Of a stretch of DNA of 64,000 nt, positions 50,270 to 61,181 are shown piece after piece. How positions within the stretch are numbered: position 1 is the stretch's first letter; each line of letters begins with the position of its first letter. Source of the stretch: Hofstenia miamia (Eukaryota; Xenacoelomorpha; Acoela); contig SCFE01000106.1 of NCBI GenBank assembly GCA_004352715.1, positions 916,138 through 980,137 of the forward strand, read 5' to 3'. A program made the translations under genes and the position numbers. The notes under the pieces were generated by a model. That model did not search any database, was not told the DNA's origin, and saw only the letters and a program-made list of their open reading frames with translations.

Positions 50270-51850
50270 CCTTCCCCTAATGTATACTGTTTTATTAGAA
50301 GAAATTGTTTCAATTTTTTTCTAAACTTTTTATAGTTTTTTTCTACGCATTTGATAATCTAAATTATTCCACAATTTAATTGATGTGATGAAAGCCATTA
50401 TAATTTTTATCTAAACACAAAAATTTTTGCGATCGCTCATTTAATTTAATATAGTCATTAAGGAAAAGGAGAGATGCTTGTAGAGATTTGAATTTAAATC
50501 AGATAGATAGCATATGCAGATGAATTTGGTAGAACGGAGATAATATTTTATATTTATTACGATATACTGATGCTTCATCATGCTTTTTTGCAAAGTTTAG
50601 AATTTTTATACACCAATTAAATGTCTTTGATAGAAGCATACGATGTTTCGAATTTAGGTTAGTTAAAAGAAAGGAACAGTATTGAAAATGATAAAAACAT
50701 AAAGCATGTATCAGTTGTTTATGATAATTGCTTGATATTATATTGCGTAAGTGATAAAGATATCTAATGCCTGTAGTCATTTTTTGAATCTTATTCAGTA
50801 GAAATTTTTCAAATGTAAATTCATTATCTATCTCCACTCCTAAATAACTGACTGAATCACTTTGATTTATTGACTCATTATTTATCTTTAGTTCTATATC
50901 ACTTATTAAATTATAAATTGAGTTTTTTCAATATTTAGTTTCAGTTGATTATTTGTAAAATAATTGTTTAATTTTTCTATATCTGTTTGGAGGTTTTTTG
51001 TAGTATCAAAAGCATTTTTTGCGGTACTTATTAGGCATGTGCCGTCGGCATATTGGTAAATGTCGCTGTATTTAACATGTTTGATTATATCAGTTACAAA
51101 AATTGCAAATAAAAAGGGGCCAAGTACAGTACCTTGGGGCACCCCATAGTCAATCGTAGTATAGCTGGATTTTTTACTGTTTAATATTACACGTTGCTGT
51201 CTATTTTTTAAGAAGTTCATGATTAAATTAATTGAGTTAACACCAAAATTATAATTTATAAGCTTGTCTTGCAAGATATCGAAATTCATTGAATTGAATG
51301 CCTTACTTAAATCTAGTAATGTTACACAACTGCAGTTATTATGAGATATATTAGACTTAATTTGTTGCGTGATCGATAAAATTGCGTCCTGAGTGCTATG
51401 CCCAGCACGAAAACCAAATTGCTTATTCGATAGGATGTTTTCAGATTTTGGGGATGCGCTTATTTGAATATACAACAGTTTTTCAAAGAGTTTGTTAAAG
51501 GATGTGTAATACAAATGGGTCTATAATTTTTTGCGTTTAGGTTGTCACCTTTTTTATATATAAGAGTTATATCTGATTTTTTTAGTAAGTCTGGAAATTC
51601 ACAATCAATAATACATTGATTAAATGCGACTAACAATTGTTCTCCAAAAATAGGAAAAAAACGTTTAACAATAAAAAATGGGAGATTATAAGAAGCGGTT
51701 GATTTGTTGGCATCAAGATTTTTAACAATGTTTTCTAATTCATTGATTGTAACAAGTCTAAAGGAAAATTGTTTTGATTGTTTGAGATTATCAGAATTTT
51801 GTTTTTTCTTATAAGGTGGGAAATTGAAATTTCCAAGTTCTTTGAATGTT
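50270..51850 (-). pseudogene. Non-LTR retrotransposon ORF2: reverse transcriptase and C-terminus, endonuclease missing
   Basis: The minus strand shows in order a linker (FKELGNFNFPPYKKK), LKKSDITLIYKKGDN and AKNYRPICI (RT opening). After a frameshift near 51,510 come NKQFGFRAGHSTQDAIL, motif A LLDLSKAFNS, GVPQGTVLGPFLFAIFV, the catalytic box as YADGTCLI, and LKLNIEKTQFI. Across further breaks come SYLGVEIDNEF (thumb) and, near 50,340, IKLWNNL then IKSLEKKLKQFLL, the usual Jockey/CR1-type C-terminal signature. RT copies element RNA at a nicked target. The second catalytic Asp of YADD is Gly here, and there are several frameshifts. The N-terminal APE endonuclease expected before the RT is absent: ORF1 begins only about 200 bases further up. 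Defective copy. Confidence 0.88.
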
Positions 51851-52024
51851 GAATTTAAATGAACCTAATAAGTTGTTTATAAATCAATGTACTGAATTTG
51901 GTAGTACACATGTAGAAATTGAGATGTGAGTGCTTTATGTGTCGTGTTTGGATGTGAGCATGCATATAATATATAGTTACATTTCGAAAAGCAAAATATA
52001 TAAATAAATAATAAATAAAAAAAT

Positions 52025-52945
52025 TTACCAATTTGATTGATTTAGGCATTTTGAGGATTTAAGGATTGGGTTGGAAAGAGACATCGACGCGTTGAGGAAT
52101 GATGAGAGAGTGATTTGGCGTGGACTGAGATGATTCTTTAAGATATGAGTCATTTGCTTGATTCCATTTCGAGAAAGATGTATTCCGTCGAGGGCTAAGA
52201 ATTTTTTGAAGACAGGGATGATGTGATTTCGTTGTAATATTAAATGTTTGCAGCCAGGAGTGATTTCCAAGAAGTAGATGAGAATTTGAGGCGAATCAGT
52301 TCAACTAGATGATTGATATTGGATTTGAAGTTTTGAACATCTGTGGAATGTATGGCATCAATTAGACCAGCATTGAGGATAACAGAATTGACGTGAACTT
52401 TCGGATATTGTAAGATTTTTTCAGCAAGAAGCCTAGAGTTGTGACCAGGATAAGAATGGATTGAAGTGGTTTGATTATGTAAAAGATTATGAGAGCGGAC
52501 ATGTTTTAGAATGCTGCTTCCAATGATTAGTGATGATGTGCCAGGTTTGATAGATTTCACTTGTCTTCGCGGGAGAGTAGAATTTCGTGCTTCATTAGAA
52601 TTCTTTCTAGGAGGCTTGGGTGGATTTTGGAAAGAGACATGAGCGATGTTCAAAAGAAGAATAAAACGTTTGCGTAGAACATGATGCATTGTTAGAATTA
52701 GCCGATTTTGTAGGAGAAGACTGAGTTAAAGCATTAGAGACAGATTTCAATGAAATTTTCGAAAAGGAGTAGAATAGGTTCAGCGGCGTTTTCTTTATTG
52801 AGCAGAGCGAACATTTGGTGAAGCAGCGTTTCATTTTTATCTTTGATTAAAGAAAACGCCGCATCGAGGGTAGGCGCGCCAGCGAATAGATTATCACGTA
52901 TCGCTTCTGCGAGCGAGAATGAAACCCGACCGTCTTCGACCGGAA
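52025..52945 (-). pseudogene. Non-LTR retrotransposon ORF1 with SGNH/GDSL esterase domain
   Basis: The frame entering from 52,945 reads LAEAIRDNLFAG and TLDAAFSLIKDKNETLLHQM, probably the N-terminal helical region. After frame changes, the 52,689-52,240 frame contains the esterase blocks: SSLIIGSSIL (block I, normally GDS.L; here D to S, Ser kept), SYPGHNSRLL (Gly block) and SVILNAGLID (Asn block). The 52,270-52,025 frame holds FLALDGIHLSRNG (D..H catalytic block). This Ser-Gly-Asn-His order defines SGNH hydrolases, which occur in ORF1 of CR1-like retrotransposons, where lipid or membrane interaction is suspected. At least three frameshifts. It shares strand and order with the RT at 50.3-51.85 kb, so both belong to one element. 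Confidence 0.8.
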
Positions 52946-52946
52946 C

Positions 52947-53027
<81 letters not shown>
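52946..53027. repeat. (ATA)n / (TTA)n microsatellite
   Basis: About 27 trinucleotide units abutting the GC-rich 5' edge of the retrotransposon ORF1. Confidence 0.97.
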
Positions 53028-53028
<1 letters not shown>

Positions 53029-53029
53029 T

Positions 53030-54603
53030 GCTTTATTGCAATGAAGGTTTTTCCTTAAGTTTAAGATTGATATGTTCAAAGGCATATTGCAAACAGCATC
53101 GTCTAAAAATTCAAGTACCATGAATTAGATTATTGTGATTTGCTCTTTGAAGAAAATTGATCAAGTGACATATACGGTTATAATATAATATTAAGGAAAA
53201 TAACCTCGAGTACAAATTCCAACAGACATTCGGACATCTTACTCCATAATCTTTTGCTTCTGAATGGAAATGAAAAAGCAGGCTTGAAGGAAATGTGCTT
53301 AACTAACTTTGATTTTTTTGAAAGAGTAGAGAACAGAAGTTGTACAAGATTTCAAAGAAAACATACTATTGTCTTACAAATTTTAGTTAAAATGAAATGA
53401 GATACCAATGTTCCGTTTTCTGTATTTTTTGAGAGTTGAAAACAGCTTCCTTCATGTGCTCGCAATATTTGGATAGCAACAGTTTAATGATATCAAAAAG
53501 TGATTTTGACGGTCCTTTCCCTGCGAATTTCAGGTAATGGGTAAATTGTGTTGCGAAATAAATTAATAGCAACACAAAAATTTTGTGCTTATCTCTAGGC
53601 ATCTAGTTCTTCTTTCCATACTTTGATCAAGTAATTTCAAATTATACTAAAATTTTATTGATTTAGTATTTATGATATATTTTTGCGGATTTCTAATATA
53701 TCAGTGTTTGTGTAAATTTAGAGAAATATGATGACATTATATGTTAAGAAATCTGAAAATTTTGTAGAATTACAATTTAAAACACGCTTGATCACATTTA
53801 TTTTCCTTTTTTATAAATTTTGTTAATTGAAAATATTTCTAATTGCCTATTACTATGAAGATTCGCGAGCATATTTTAAAGGTTTCCATTTTCTATCAAC
53901 TATTTAATGCATAAAGGTAAAACAATACTGAATATGTAATTATAATTGACGAAAAAACCAATATATTTCTTTCAATCTTCGTGATTTGAAGTGATAAAGG
54001 TAATTATTCGGAAAGGATAAACGTTTTCTAGATTTCTACAAAAATACATCAATGACTTTGCTATTCTATCATTAATATAAATTAGGGATATTTTAGGTAT
54101 GTAACAGTAAGTCAATTAATATTTTTTATATTCCTGAACTTGTTAAATGTTCATCTCTTAGAGGCAATTAGATGTTATAGATTATAGTTACTTTAGTGGT
54201 TGACTTATTCTTACAATTATTTCAGCGATCAATGATTATTAATAAATTTTAAAGTCATTACTATGCACTGCAAAATAATTCATATAAAAAGAATTACCTG
54301 AAAGTTTTAAAGAAAATAACTTTTTTCAACACCATCTTACAACATCACTGTATGAGACAAAAACTAATACATATTAAAGAGTAATCTTTTCTTGAAGCAA
54401 GTGAGTGACACTGAAAGCAATTCCAATGTGCAGTAGAAAGATTCCCAATGCGAATAGATTTTAAAATCAATCTTGCTCAATATCCTGCTTTAATTCACTG
54501 TTTTAATTGATTCATAAATATTACATTAGTTTACTTAAATATATCACAGAAATTTTAACGGATTTTAGAATTCCTTTAATAATTTATCAAACCTATTCAT
54601 CAC
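53030..54603. other. AT-rich non-coding DNA, nothing recognised
   Basis: A minus-strand frame at 53,387-53,602 has no motif I can name. Confidence 0.5.
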
Positions 54604-54622
54604 CTGTCTCTTATACACATCT
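54604..54622. other. Tn5/Nextera mosaic-end adapter left in the assembly
   Basis: CTGTCTCTTATACACATCT is an exact 19-base match to the Tn5 transposase mosaic end used in Nextera libraries. Chance occurrence in 64 kb is negligible. It is not followed by known index-adapter arms, so it looks like half of a mate-pair junction adapter. Sequence on either side may not be contiguous in the organism. Confidence 0.93.
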
Positions 54623-54624
54623 GA

Positions 54625-55616
54625 AATAATAGATTACCTCCACAAAGGAAGGCTTCCCTGTCATCAATTTGAATTAATCCAAAAAGATAATTCTTACAGA
54701 TGGCATACATTGATTTATGCAATATATTTGAACCCTGGATGCAACTATGAATTCACATACAATTTGTCGGCTGAATTGTTTAAGTAAAAAGTTATCTAAT
54801 AGGTAAAAACAGAGTTATCATTCTATACAAAAAGATTTAGCCATTTTCAAGAATTCATTTCTGAAATATATATATAATGGTTTTCACAAACAAAGTATTT
54901 ACAAAATAGCAATTGAGATTCAGAAAAATAGAATATGAGCTATTTTATATATTTTATCATAATTCAAGCTTATATTCCTATAATTTAACGCAAGATGGCA
55001 TAAAACATATCTTTAATAAAATGGGTTAATTTACTTTGATTTTACACAATTACTAAGCCCAACTTATATTTCTCTATGCTTTGCATAGCAGCATTTTCAG
55101 GATTAAGGGCTACTATTTGTTTGCACGAATGACGTAAAGCATGTTATTTTAATGTGTTAATTAAGTTTAAAAGAAGATAATTTCCGTATGTTCAATGTCC
55201 ACAGGTGTTTACTTTCTTCTATTTTATGCATAAATAAAATTTGAGAAATCTGTTGATGCTTGATGAATTAAGGTGTTATTTTATTATTTAAAAGTTTTCA
55301 TTAAGGAAAATAATAAATACCATCAGTTAAAAATATAGTCAAATTTTTCACTCACTTTGAGAATTATAATAATCATGATAGGAAGTTTTATGCCAGAATT
55401 GTTTTACAGTGACTGCATCTTCTAAATAGATTATTACCTTTGCTTTCAGACTACACTGATGGAAAGCTAAGAGCCAGGAATTTATGGGAGAATTGAAAAA
55501 CACTTCTCAGTGTTTCCTTACTGTTATAAGGCGCAATAAATATACATGTATTGGGTTTTCTATGTAAAATTTTAGGGATCAAATGTGTATTTTGATCTGA
55601 TGTTACACATTTTAAT
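54625..55616. other. AT-rich non-coding DNA, nothing recognised
   Basis: No gene or repeat seen; it ends in the (ATT)n tract. Confidence 0.55.
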
Positions 55617-55623
55617 ATTACTA

Positions 55624-55684
<61 letters not shown>
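55617..55684. repeat. (ATT)n microsatellite, left of gap
   Basis: ATT repeat running into N. Confidence 0.95.
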
Positions 55685-56684
55685 NNNNNNNNNNNNNNNN
55701 NNNNNNNNNNNNNNNNNNNNNNNNNNNNNNNNNNNNNNNNNNNNNNNNNNNNNNNNNNNNNNNNNNNNNNNNNNNNNNNNNNNNNNNNNNNNNNNNNNNN
55801 NNNNNNNNNNNNNNNNNNNNNNNNNNNNNNNNNNNNNNNNNNNNNNNNNNNNNNNNNNNNNNNNNNNNNNNNNNNNNNNNNNNNNNNNNNNNNNNNNNNN
55901 NNNNNNNNNNNNNNNNNNNNNNNNNNNNNNNNNNNNNNNNNNNNNNNNNNNNNNNNNNNNNNNNNNNNNNNNNNNNNNNNNNNNNNNNNNNNNNNNNNNN
56001 NNNNNNNNNNNNNNNNNNNNNNNNNNNNNNNNNNNNNNNNNNNNNNNNNNNNNNNNNNNNNNNNNNNNNNNNNNNNNNNNNNNNNNNNNNNNNNNNNNNN
56101 NNNNNNNNNNNNNNNNNNNNNNNNNNNNNNNNNNNNNNNNNNNNNNNNNNNNNNNNNNNNNNNNNNNNNNNNNNNNNNNNNNNNNNNNNNNNNNNNNNNN
56201 NNNNNNNNNNNNNNNNNNNNNNNNNNNNNNNNNNNNNNNNNNNNNNNNNNNNNNNNNNNNNNNNNNNNNNNNNNNNNNNNNNNNNNNNNNNNNNNNNNNN
56301 NNNNNNNNNNNNNNNNNNNNNNNNNNNNNNNNNNNNNNNNNNNNNNNNNNNNNNNNNNNNNNNNNNNNNNNNNNNNNNNNNNNNNNNNNNNNNNNNNNNN
56401 NNNNNNNNNNNNNNNNNNNNNNNNNNNNNNNNNNNNNNNNNNNNNNNNNNNNNNNNNNNNNNNNNNNNNNNNNNNNNNNNNNNNNNNNNNNNNNNNNNNN
56501 NNNNNNNNNNNNNNNNNNNNNNNNNNNNNNNNNNNNNNNNNNNNNNNNNNNNNNNNNNNNNNNNNNNNNNNNNNNNNNNNNNNNNNNNNNNNNNNNNNNN
56601 NNNNNNNNNNNNNNNNNNNNNNNNNNNNNNNNNNNNNNNNNNNNNNNNNNNNNNNNNNNNNNNNNNNNNNNNNNNNNNNNNNNN
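55685..56684. other. Assembly gap (exactly 1,000 N)
   Basis: Between (ATT)n on the left and (TA)n at 56,685-56,707 on the right. The round size suggests a placeholder and not a measured distance. The long open frames across it are artefacts. Confidence 0.98.
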
Positions 56685-56709
56685 TATATATATATATATA
56701 TATATATGT

Positions 56710-57419
56710 ATTAAGGTGTTAAAAAATGTCAACTTTTTTCTAAAAATGCAAACTGTCACGCAGTTTCTAATCAGATTTTCAATGCATTCACCAAAGCCGA
56801 ATAGAATATTCCTGTATCATTTAGAAAACATCAAATTTTTGTAATCACATTTTTACTTAGATGGAACGTTGAAAATAAGGAGAATTATTTCTAATCATAC
56901 TTAACGTAGGTCAACCTAAAAATGCCTTTTTGAATATTTGCAAAATAGCAATATATTTCTGCCGTTTACTGCCGCTTACAAACATAGGCAATATATTGCA
57001 AAATGGACAATTTTATTGCATTTTGTGTAAACTGGTTTACTGTAAAATACCAGCAATACAATATGCACAAATGTAAGCTTTCATGTTTTCTGCTGAAAGC
57101 TTGTCCTTTGCGAGCATCTTCATGACCATTCTACTGCAAATGTTGACGCCACATACTTTTGCAATTGGCAAATGAGTGTAGGTGCAAATTTAGAATTGCT
57201 TGTCCGAATTAAATTAGTGTCAGTAATTTTGGTTCTTCATGAATTGTGATCTATCAGAATAGAGTCATGTGAATTGAGCTTATTTGTGTGATAATCAGCG
57301 AGATCAAACGCATTCAACTAAGGTGCATGGTCCCTTCTAAGGTTGCCATCAAAATGACTAAAAACTTGTAATTTTTTAAATCAACTAATTTATTTACCAA
57401 ACAAGACTGTAGATTACTT
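56710..57419. other. Unassigned DNA, probably flank of the hAT-like relic
   Basis: Somewhat GC-richer than average between 57,000 and 57,350. No landmark recognised. Confidence 0.4.
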
Positions 57420-58080
57420 TATTACGAGTACGAGCTTCACAAGAGAACCACTGTTATGTCACTTTCTTGCAATGTCTTTCACTTGGCTGAGGTGCTGGGA
57501 GCAGCACATTGCAGCTTCCAAACAAGTTCCCCAGTGGGTAATATTGGGATGATTTAGGATTGACAGTCCACTTTCAATAAACTCATTACTTGTTCGTCAG
57601 TGTTTCAGACTTGACTCTTGCCATTGATGTTGTCAAAAGTTGGATATAAAGCAAGAACCCTTTCAGCACAAATATGAATTAAGTGAACGTTGTGATGCTT
57701 TAGATTGGATATAGGGTCCTTAGGATTGATACAGTCTTAATCATGTATGGCGAGCCATCCAAAGCAAAATGTAAAACGTTCCCTCATGAAATGTCAAGTT
57801 TTCATATAGTATAATCCACATTTTGACAAAATAGAGCAGAATTCACCTTCTCAATAACTCTGCACAACAGCAACCAAGCTCACATGCAGTAGGCCTAATA
57901 AGAACAATTATGAAGCGTTGATTTTTTGCAGTTGCTTCATAACACAAAACTGAAATATGCTGATTTTTTGACCTTTTCTTAATTGTACCTCGGACTTGAG
58001 CAGCAAATGGTTTAATGAACCATCAATCACACCATTTATCAAAACAGCACTTCACAAGCTGGGATAAAGTCGTGAATGAT
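57420..58080 (-). pseudogene. Decayed hAT-like transposase
   Basis: Minus-strand frames read ISVLCYEATAKNQRFIIVLI, ALDGSPYMIKTVSILRTLYP, NLKHHNVHLIHICAERVLAL then YPTFDNI, and further on IIPILPTGELVWKLQCAA. This order follows a hAT-type family abundant in invertebrate genomes: IW.S.DETTD..GR...N..VG, SDAAPYM.KA...LK.LYPK..H.TC.AHAL.RVAE.....FP..D.L, and LPLPP.P.LTRWGTWL.AA. The first catalytic Asp region (DETTD) has become YEATA. Multiple stops and frameshifts. The element ends were not located. Confidence 0.55.
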
Positions 58081-58116
58081 TTGATAACCAATATTTCCCC
58101 TTAGACACTCGAGTTT

Positions 58117-58119
58117 TAT

Positions 58120-58162
<43 letters not shown>
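58117..58162. repeat. (TA)n microsatellite
   Basis: TA repeat with one AA interruption. Confidence 0.95.
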
Positions 58163-58164
<2 letters not shown>

Positions 58165-58424
58165 GGACTGGACAACTGTCATCCGACGGTGAAACAAAAA
58201 AATGTATTTTGCATTTCAATTGATATTTGTTTCAAAACCATAGCTGAACAATTTTTCAATAACAGAGATTCTCTGTTGCAGAGTCATGTTTATGGGTTGA
58301 AAACTTGCAATTATAATAAGAGATGATTAAAGGATTACTAGAAAAATACAAAATACGGTGATTTTAACTCACAGCACTCAATTAATACAAATTCATTTCG
58401 AATGAATAAATAATACTGAATATA

Positions 58425-58484
58425 TATTATTTATGGAAATTTCACTTTACTGTCGTTTGACTTTCGGCCATTCATATAAGCATG

Positions 58485-58528
<44 letters not shown>

Positions 58529-58664
58529 GCAAAACTCTTAAGACTAAATATGTTTGAAATAAGAGTGTAAAATCTTTTACTATCGACGCGTTGCGACATT
58601 CTAATTTGTCATTCTCAAGATAATTAATCGCTGTTTTTTCCTTCTTTTTTAAAACATATTCCAC
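58425..58664 (-). mobile_element. Inverted partial copy of the Penelope-like element 3' end
   Basis: 58,563-58,652 is a near-exact reverse complement of 59,320-59,409, and both reach out to a (TA)n tract (58,488-58,525 here). The minus strand reads KKKEKTAINYLENDKLECRN followed by ASIVKDFTLLFQT, the same C-terminal peptide as the plus-strand copy but with an intact frame. Partial copies in opposite orientation at an element's end are a hallmark of Penelope-like elements, so this and the 58.7-59.4 kb segment probably form one insertion. Confidence 0.7.
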
Positions 58665-58724
58665 AATATCAAAGAATAAAAATGAACTAATTACAAATTT
58701 GTATCAAAAATCTACAAAAACAGA

Positions 58725-59405
58725 TCTTTATTTACTATTCACGTTATACTGTGATGAAGTTGATAAGAAAAAAAAAGTTAAGTGTCTGGTAGATAGAATA
58801 TTTACAAGTTGTTCGTTTAAATTATGAAAATTAAACCAAGAGCCTAAACAAACATATTAATGATCTAATGAAAAATGGCTATTCACAAAATTTAATTAAC
58901 AAAGTGACTAGTGCTATATTCACATACAATAACATTAAACAACGAAGTGAAATAGAAAAAATTAAGATATTTTGGACGTTACCTTATTTCAAAAAGAATG
59001 CCGTAACATTAAAGAAACAACGCAAAAAGTTAAACAAAGATCTATTAGCACCAAAAATTTGTCCAATATTAAAATCTATTAAAATACAGGATATTTTCAC
59101 AAAGATAAAGTGCCCATGCAGTTATTTATATATCGGAGAGACCATATGACATTTAAGCACGAGAATAGAAGAACATATGCGAGATCACCTTAATTCAGAA
59201 ATATTTTTACATACACACCCCCAAAAAGACAAATAATCATTAAGAATCATGACACAAAAATAGAGGAAAATATTACAATTAGTGAACAAGCAAAAAACAT
59301 TAGCAAGCCTAAAATATTTTAAAAAAGAAGGAAAAAACAGCGGTTAATTATATTGAATATGACAAACTGGAGTGTCGAAACGCGTCGATAATAAAAGATT
59401 TTATA

Positions 59406-59409
<4 letters not shown>
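58725..59409 (+). pseudogene. Penelope-like element: linker and GIY-YIG endonuclease
   Basis: The frame opens with LYCDEVDKKKKVKCLVDRIF then TSCSFKL, the usual post-RT linker. It resumes as LNKHINDLMKNGYSQNLINK, where other members have ...L..NGYP..LI. Next come WTLPYFKKN, LLAPKICPILKS and the nuclease core KCPCSYLYIGETI(*)HLSTR followed by IEEHMRDHL. The Y..YIG.T.R...R..EH pattern is the GIY-YIG single-strand nuclease that Penelope-like retroelements fuse to their telomerase-related RT. The Arg after ETI is a TGA stop, most simply a CpG decay of CGA. Frame is lost again after about 59,235. RT motifs upstream are missing, so the copy is 5'-truncated. Expected length of a full ORF is over 700 residues. 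Confidence 0.8.

Positions 59410-59452
<43 letters not shown>
59408..59452. repeat. (TA)n microsatellite at the Penelope-like element 3' end
   Basis: TA repeat directly following the plus-strand copy. Confidence 0.95.
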
Positions 59453-59454
59453 GT

Positions 59455-60635
59455 TTGAATAATCAGGAGAAATAGTATGTTTCCACTATAATATGTAAGA
59501 CAATTTTAAAATATTGCTGTTACAGGGCAAGTATTTCTGAGATGGAGGAACAGTATTACTAGTAATAATAGCAATTACGTTCTTACAGTTGAAATTTTGT
59601 TGGCTGCGACCACTAATATAGAATAAATGCGGTGTATTCTACTTATAATGGAGCATAGAGTTACAGTATTAGCCCATACAAATCTAAATGAAATCATTTC
59701 ATCTCCAATCAACCCCAAATTACGAGGTACATGGGATTTCCAATTATCTCCACTCCAAGGAGAAGCCTGGCAATACACTTCTATGTATATTCTAATAGTA
59801 TTATTATAATAAAACCAACTAAATTTAAAACAAAATTGGAATGCTTTCAAAGAAAACTAATTTCTAAAAGATTGGTCTCATTTCAAATGCTATCAAATTT
59901 ACAAATTGGATGTTAATTATTCCTGATATATTGTGTGGGATGTTTAATAAAAAACTGATGTATATTTAGATAACTAAGAAAAATTAATGAATTCAAAGAA
60001 TCAATAATTTCTGAATTATTACAACTAAGAATAGCTCAGATAACAATGTTGTCCACTGTAAACATATATATCACTTGTCTTAGTTTATATTCCATGATTT
60101 TAATGTAAATATTTGCATTTGTTAATAAATGCTATTCAGTGCCATACCTAACTCGTAAAATGTCTCAGTATAATATGGTGTCCACTGGTGCATACATAAC
60201 TTTATAAAGCTTAAGAGGTTTTTATCTTATATGCGTTTCTTTTCTTCATTGTAAACTTAGTTTAACTTATGACTACATGTAACTAATCTGCAAAATTTAC
60301 ATAAAAAACATATAGTTATAAGGTAATAACTAGCATAAAAATTAAGAGTTTGCTTAAATTTATTGACATGGAAATCTTTGGAAAAGAGAAAATATAAATC
60401 AAAATTAAGACAAGTGAGATATCAAAAGGTAAATTAATATTTACATAGTCAATTGATTCCTACAAACCTAATTTTGAAGAGAATGCGTAATGTATGTTGT
60501 TTAGATTCATGAATAATTCCTTATAATGTAAACTTTTATTGATAATTTGGCCGGAGACATAATTCCTTTTCTTGAAGATGGTAAATAAACAAAATGAATT
60601 AAATAAATCTTTCCTAATCAGAAAATCGATTTCAA
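59455..60635. other. AT-rich non-coding DNA, nothing recognised
   Basis: Overlapping short frames at 59,575-59,916 on both strands are not recognisable as genes. Confidence 0.5.
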
Positions 60636-60639
60636 TTGT

Positions 60640-60880
60640 CATGCTTCCCTAATTAGCATCAGTAGCTAGCATCTATTTCCGTCCTGCATGCATTGATTTT
60701 TTTCATTTTCCTCGCTTTAATTTTAATGAGGCCCATTTACATTGATTTTTCCCACTGTTAAGATTAAACTTTGCATTGGTTTAGTAGTCAATTCGCTTTG
60801 TGTTGCTCTTTTGATAAAGTCTACACATTCTCAGAACTCGCCTTCCTTGAATTTTATGTGATCTTATCTTTTCAAATGTT
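60640..60880. promoter_or_regulatory. Weak candidate for a conserved regulatory block
   Basis: Contains CTAATTAGCAT, TTTAATGAGG, GATTAAAC and CTTTTGATAAAG (homeodomain- and TCF-type cores) in sequence slightly richer in GC than its flanks, with no open frame. Speculative. Confidence 0.2.
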
Positions 60881-60884
60881 CCGT

Positions 60885-61142
60885 AATGCTAAAAGGATGT
60901 GTAAGAGGAAACATGCAAAATTACTATAATTTCAACTTCAGTTAATACATATATGTCATTAAAAGTTATTCAAGGAGAGGAATATAAACGTGACAATTTT
61001 TAACAATAAATTCTTGATTCTGTTTGACTAAAAGTTATTGTCCCAGTCTCGTTCCATTACCAGTCCCGATGCCTGAAACGTAGTCTCACTGAATTGTTTG
61101 GTCCATAGGAATTGATGGTGATAGAGAACATCAAATTCAGTG

Positions 61143-61181
<39 letters not shown>

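Noticed and set aside
52894-53121. Poly-Tyr and poly-Ile frames over the (ATA)n tract
   Set aside because: Microsatellite translation artefact.
55572-56844. Frames of about 400 codons around 55.6-56.8 kb on both strands
   Set aside because: Made of microsatellite (poly-Ile, Ile-Tyr) plus N; no real coding content.
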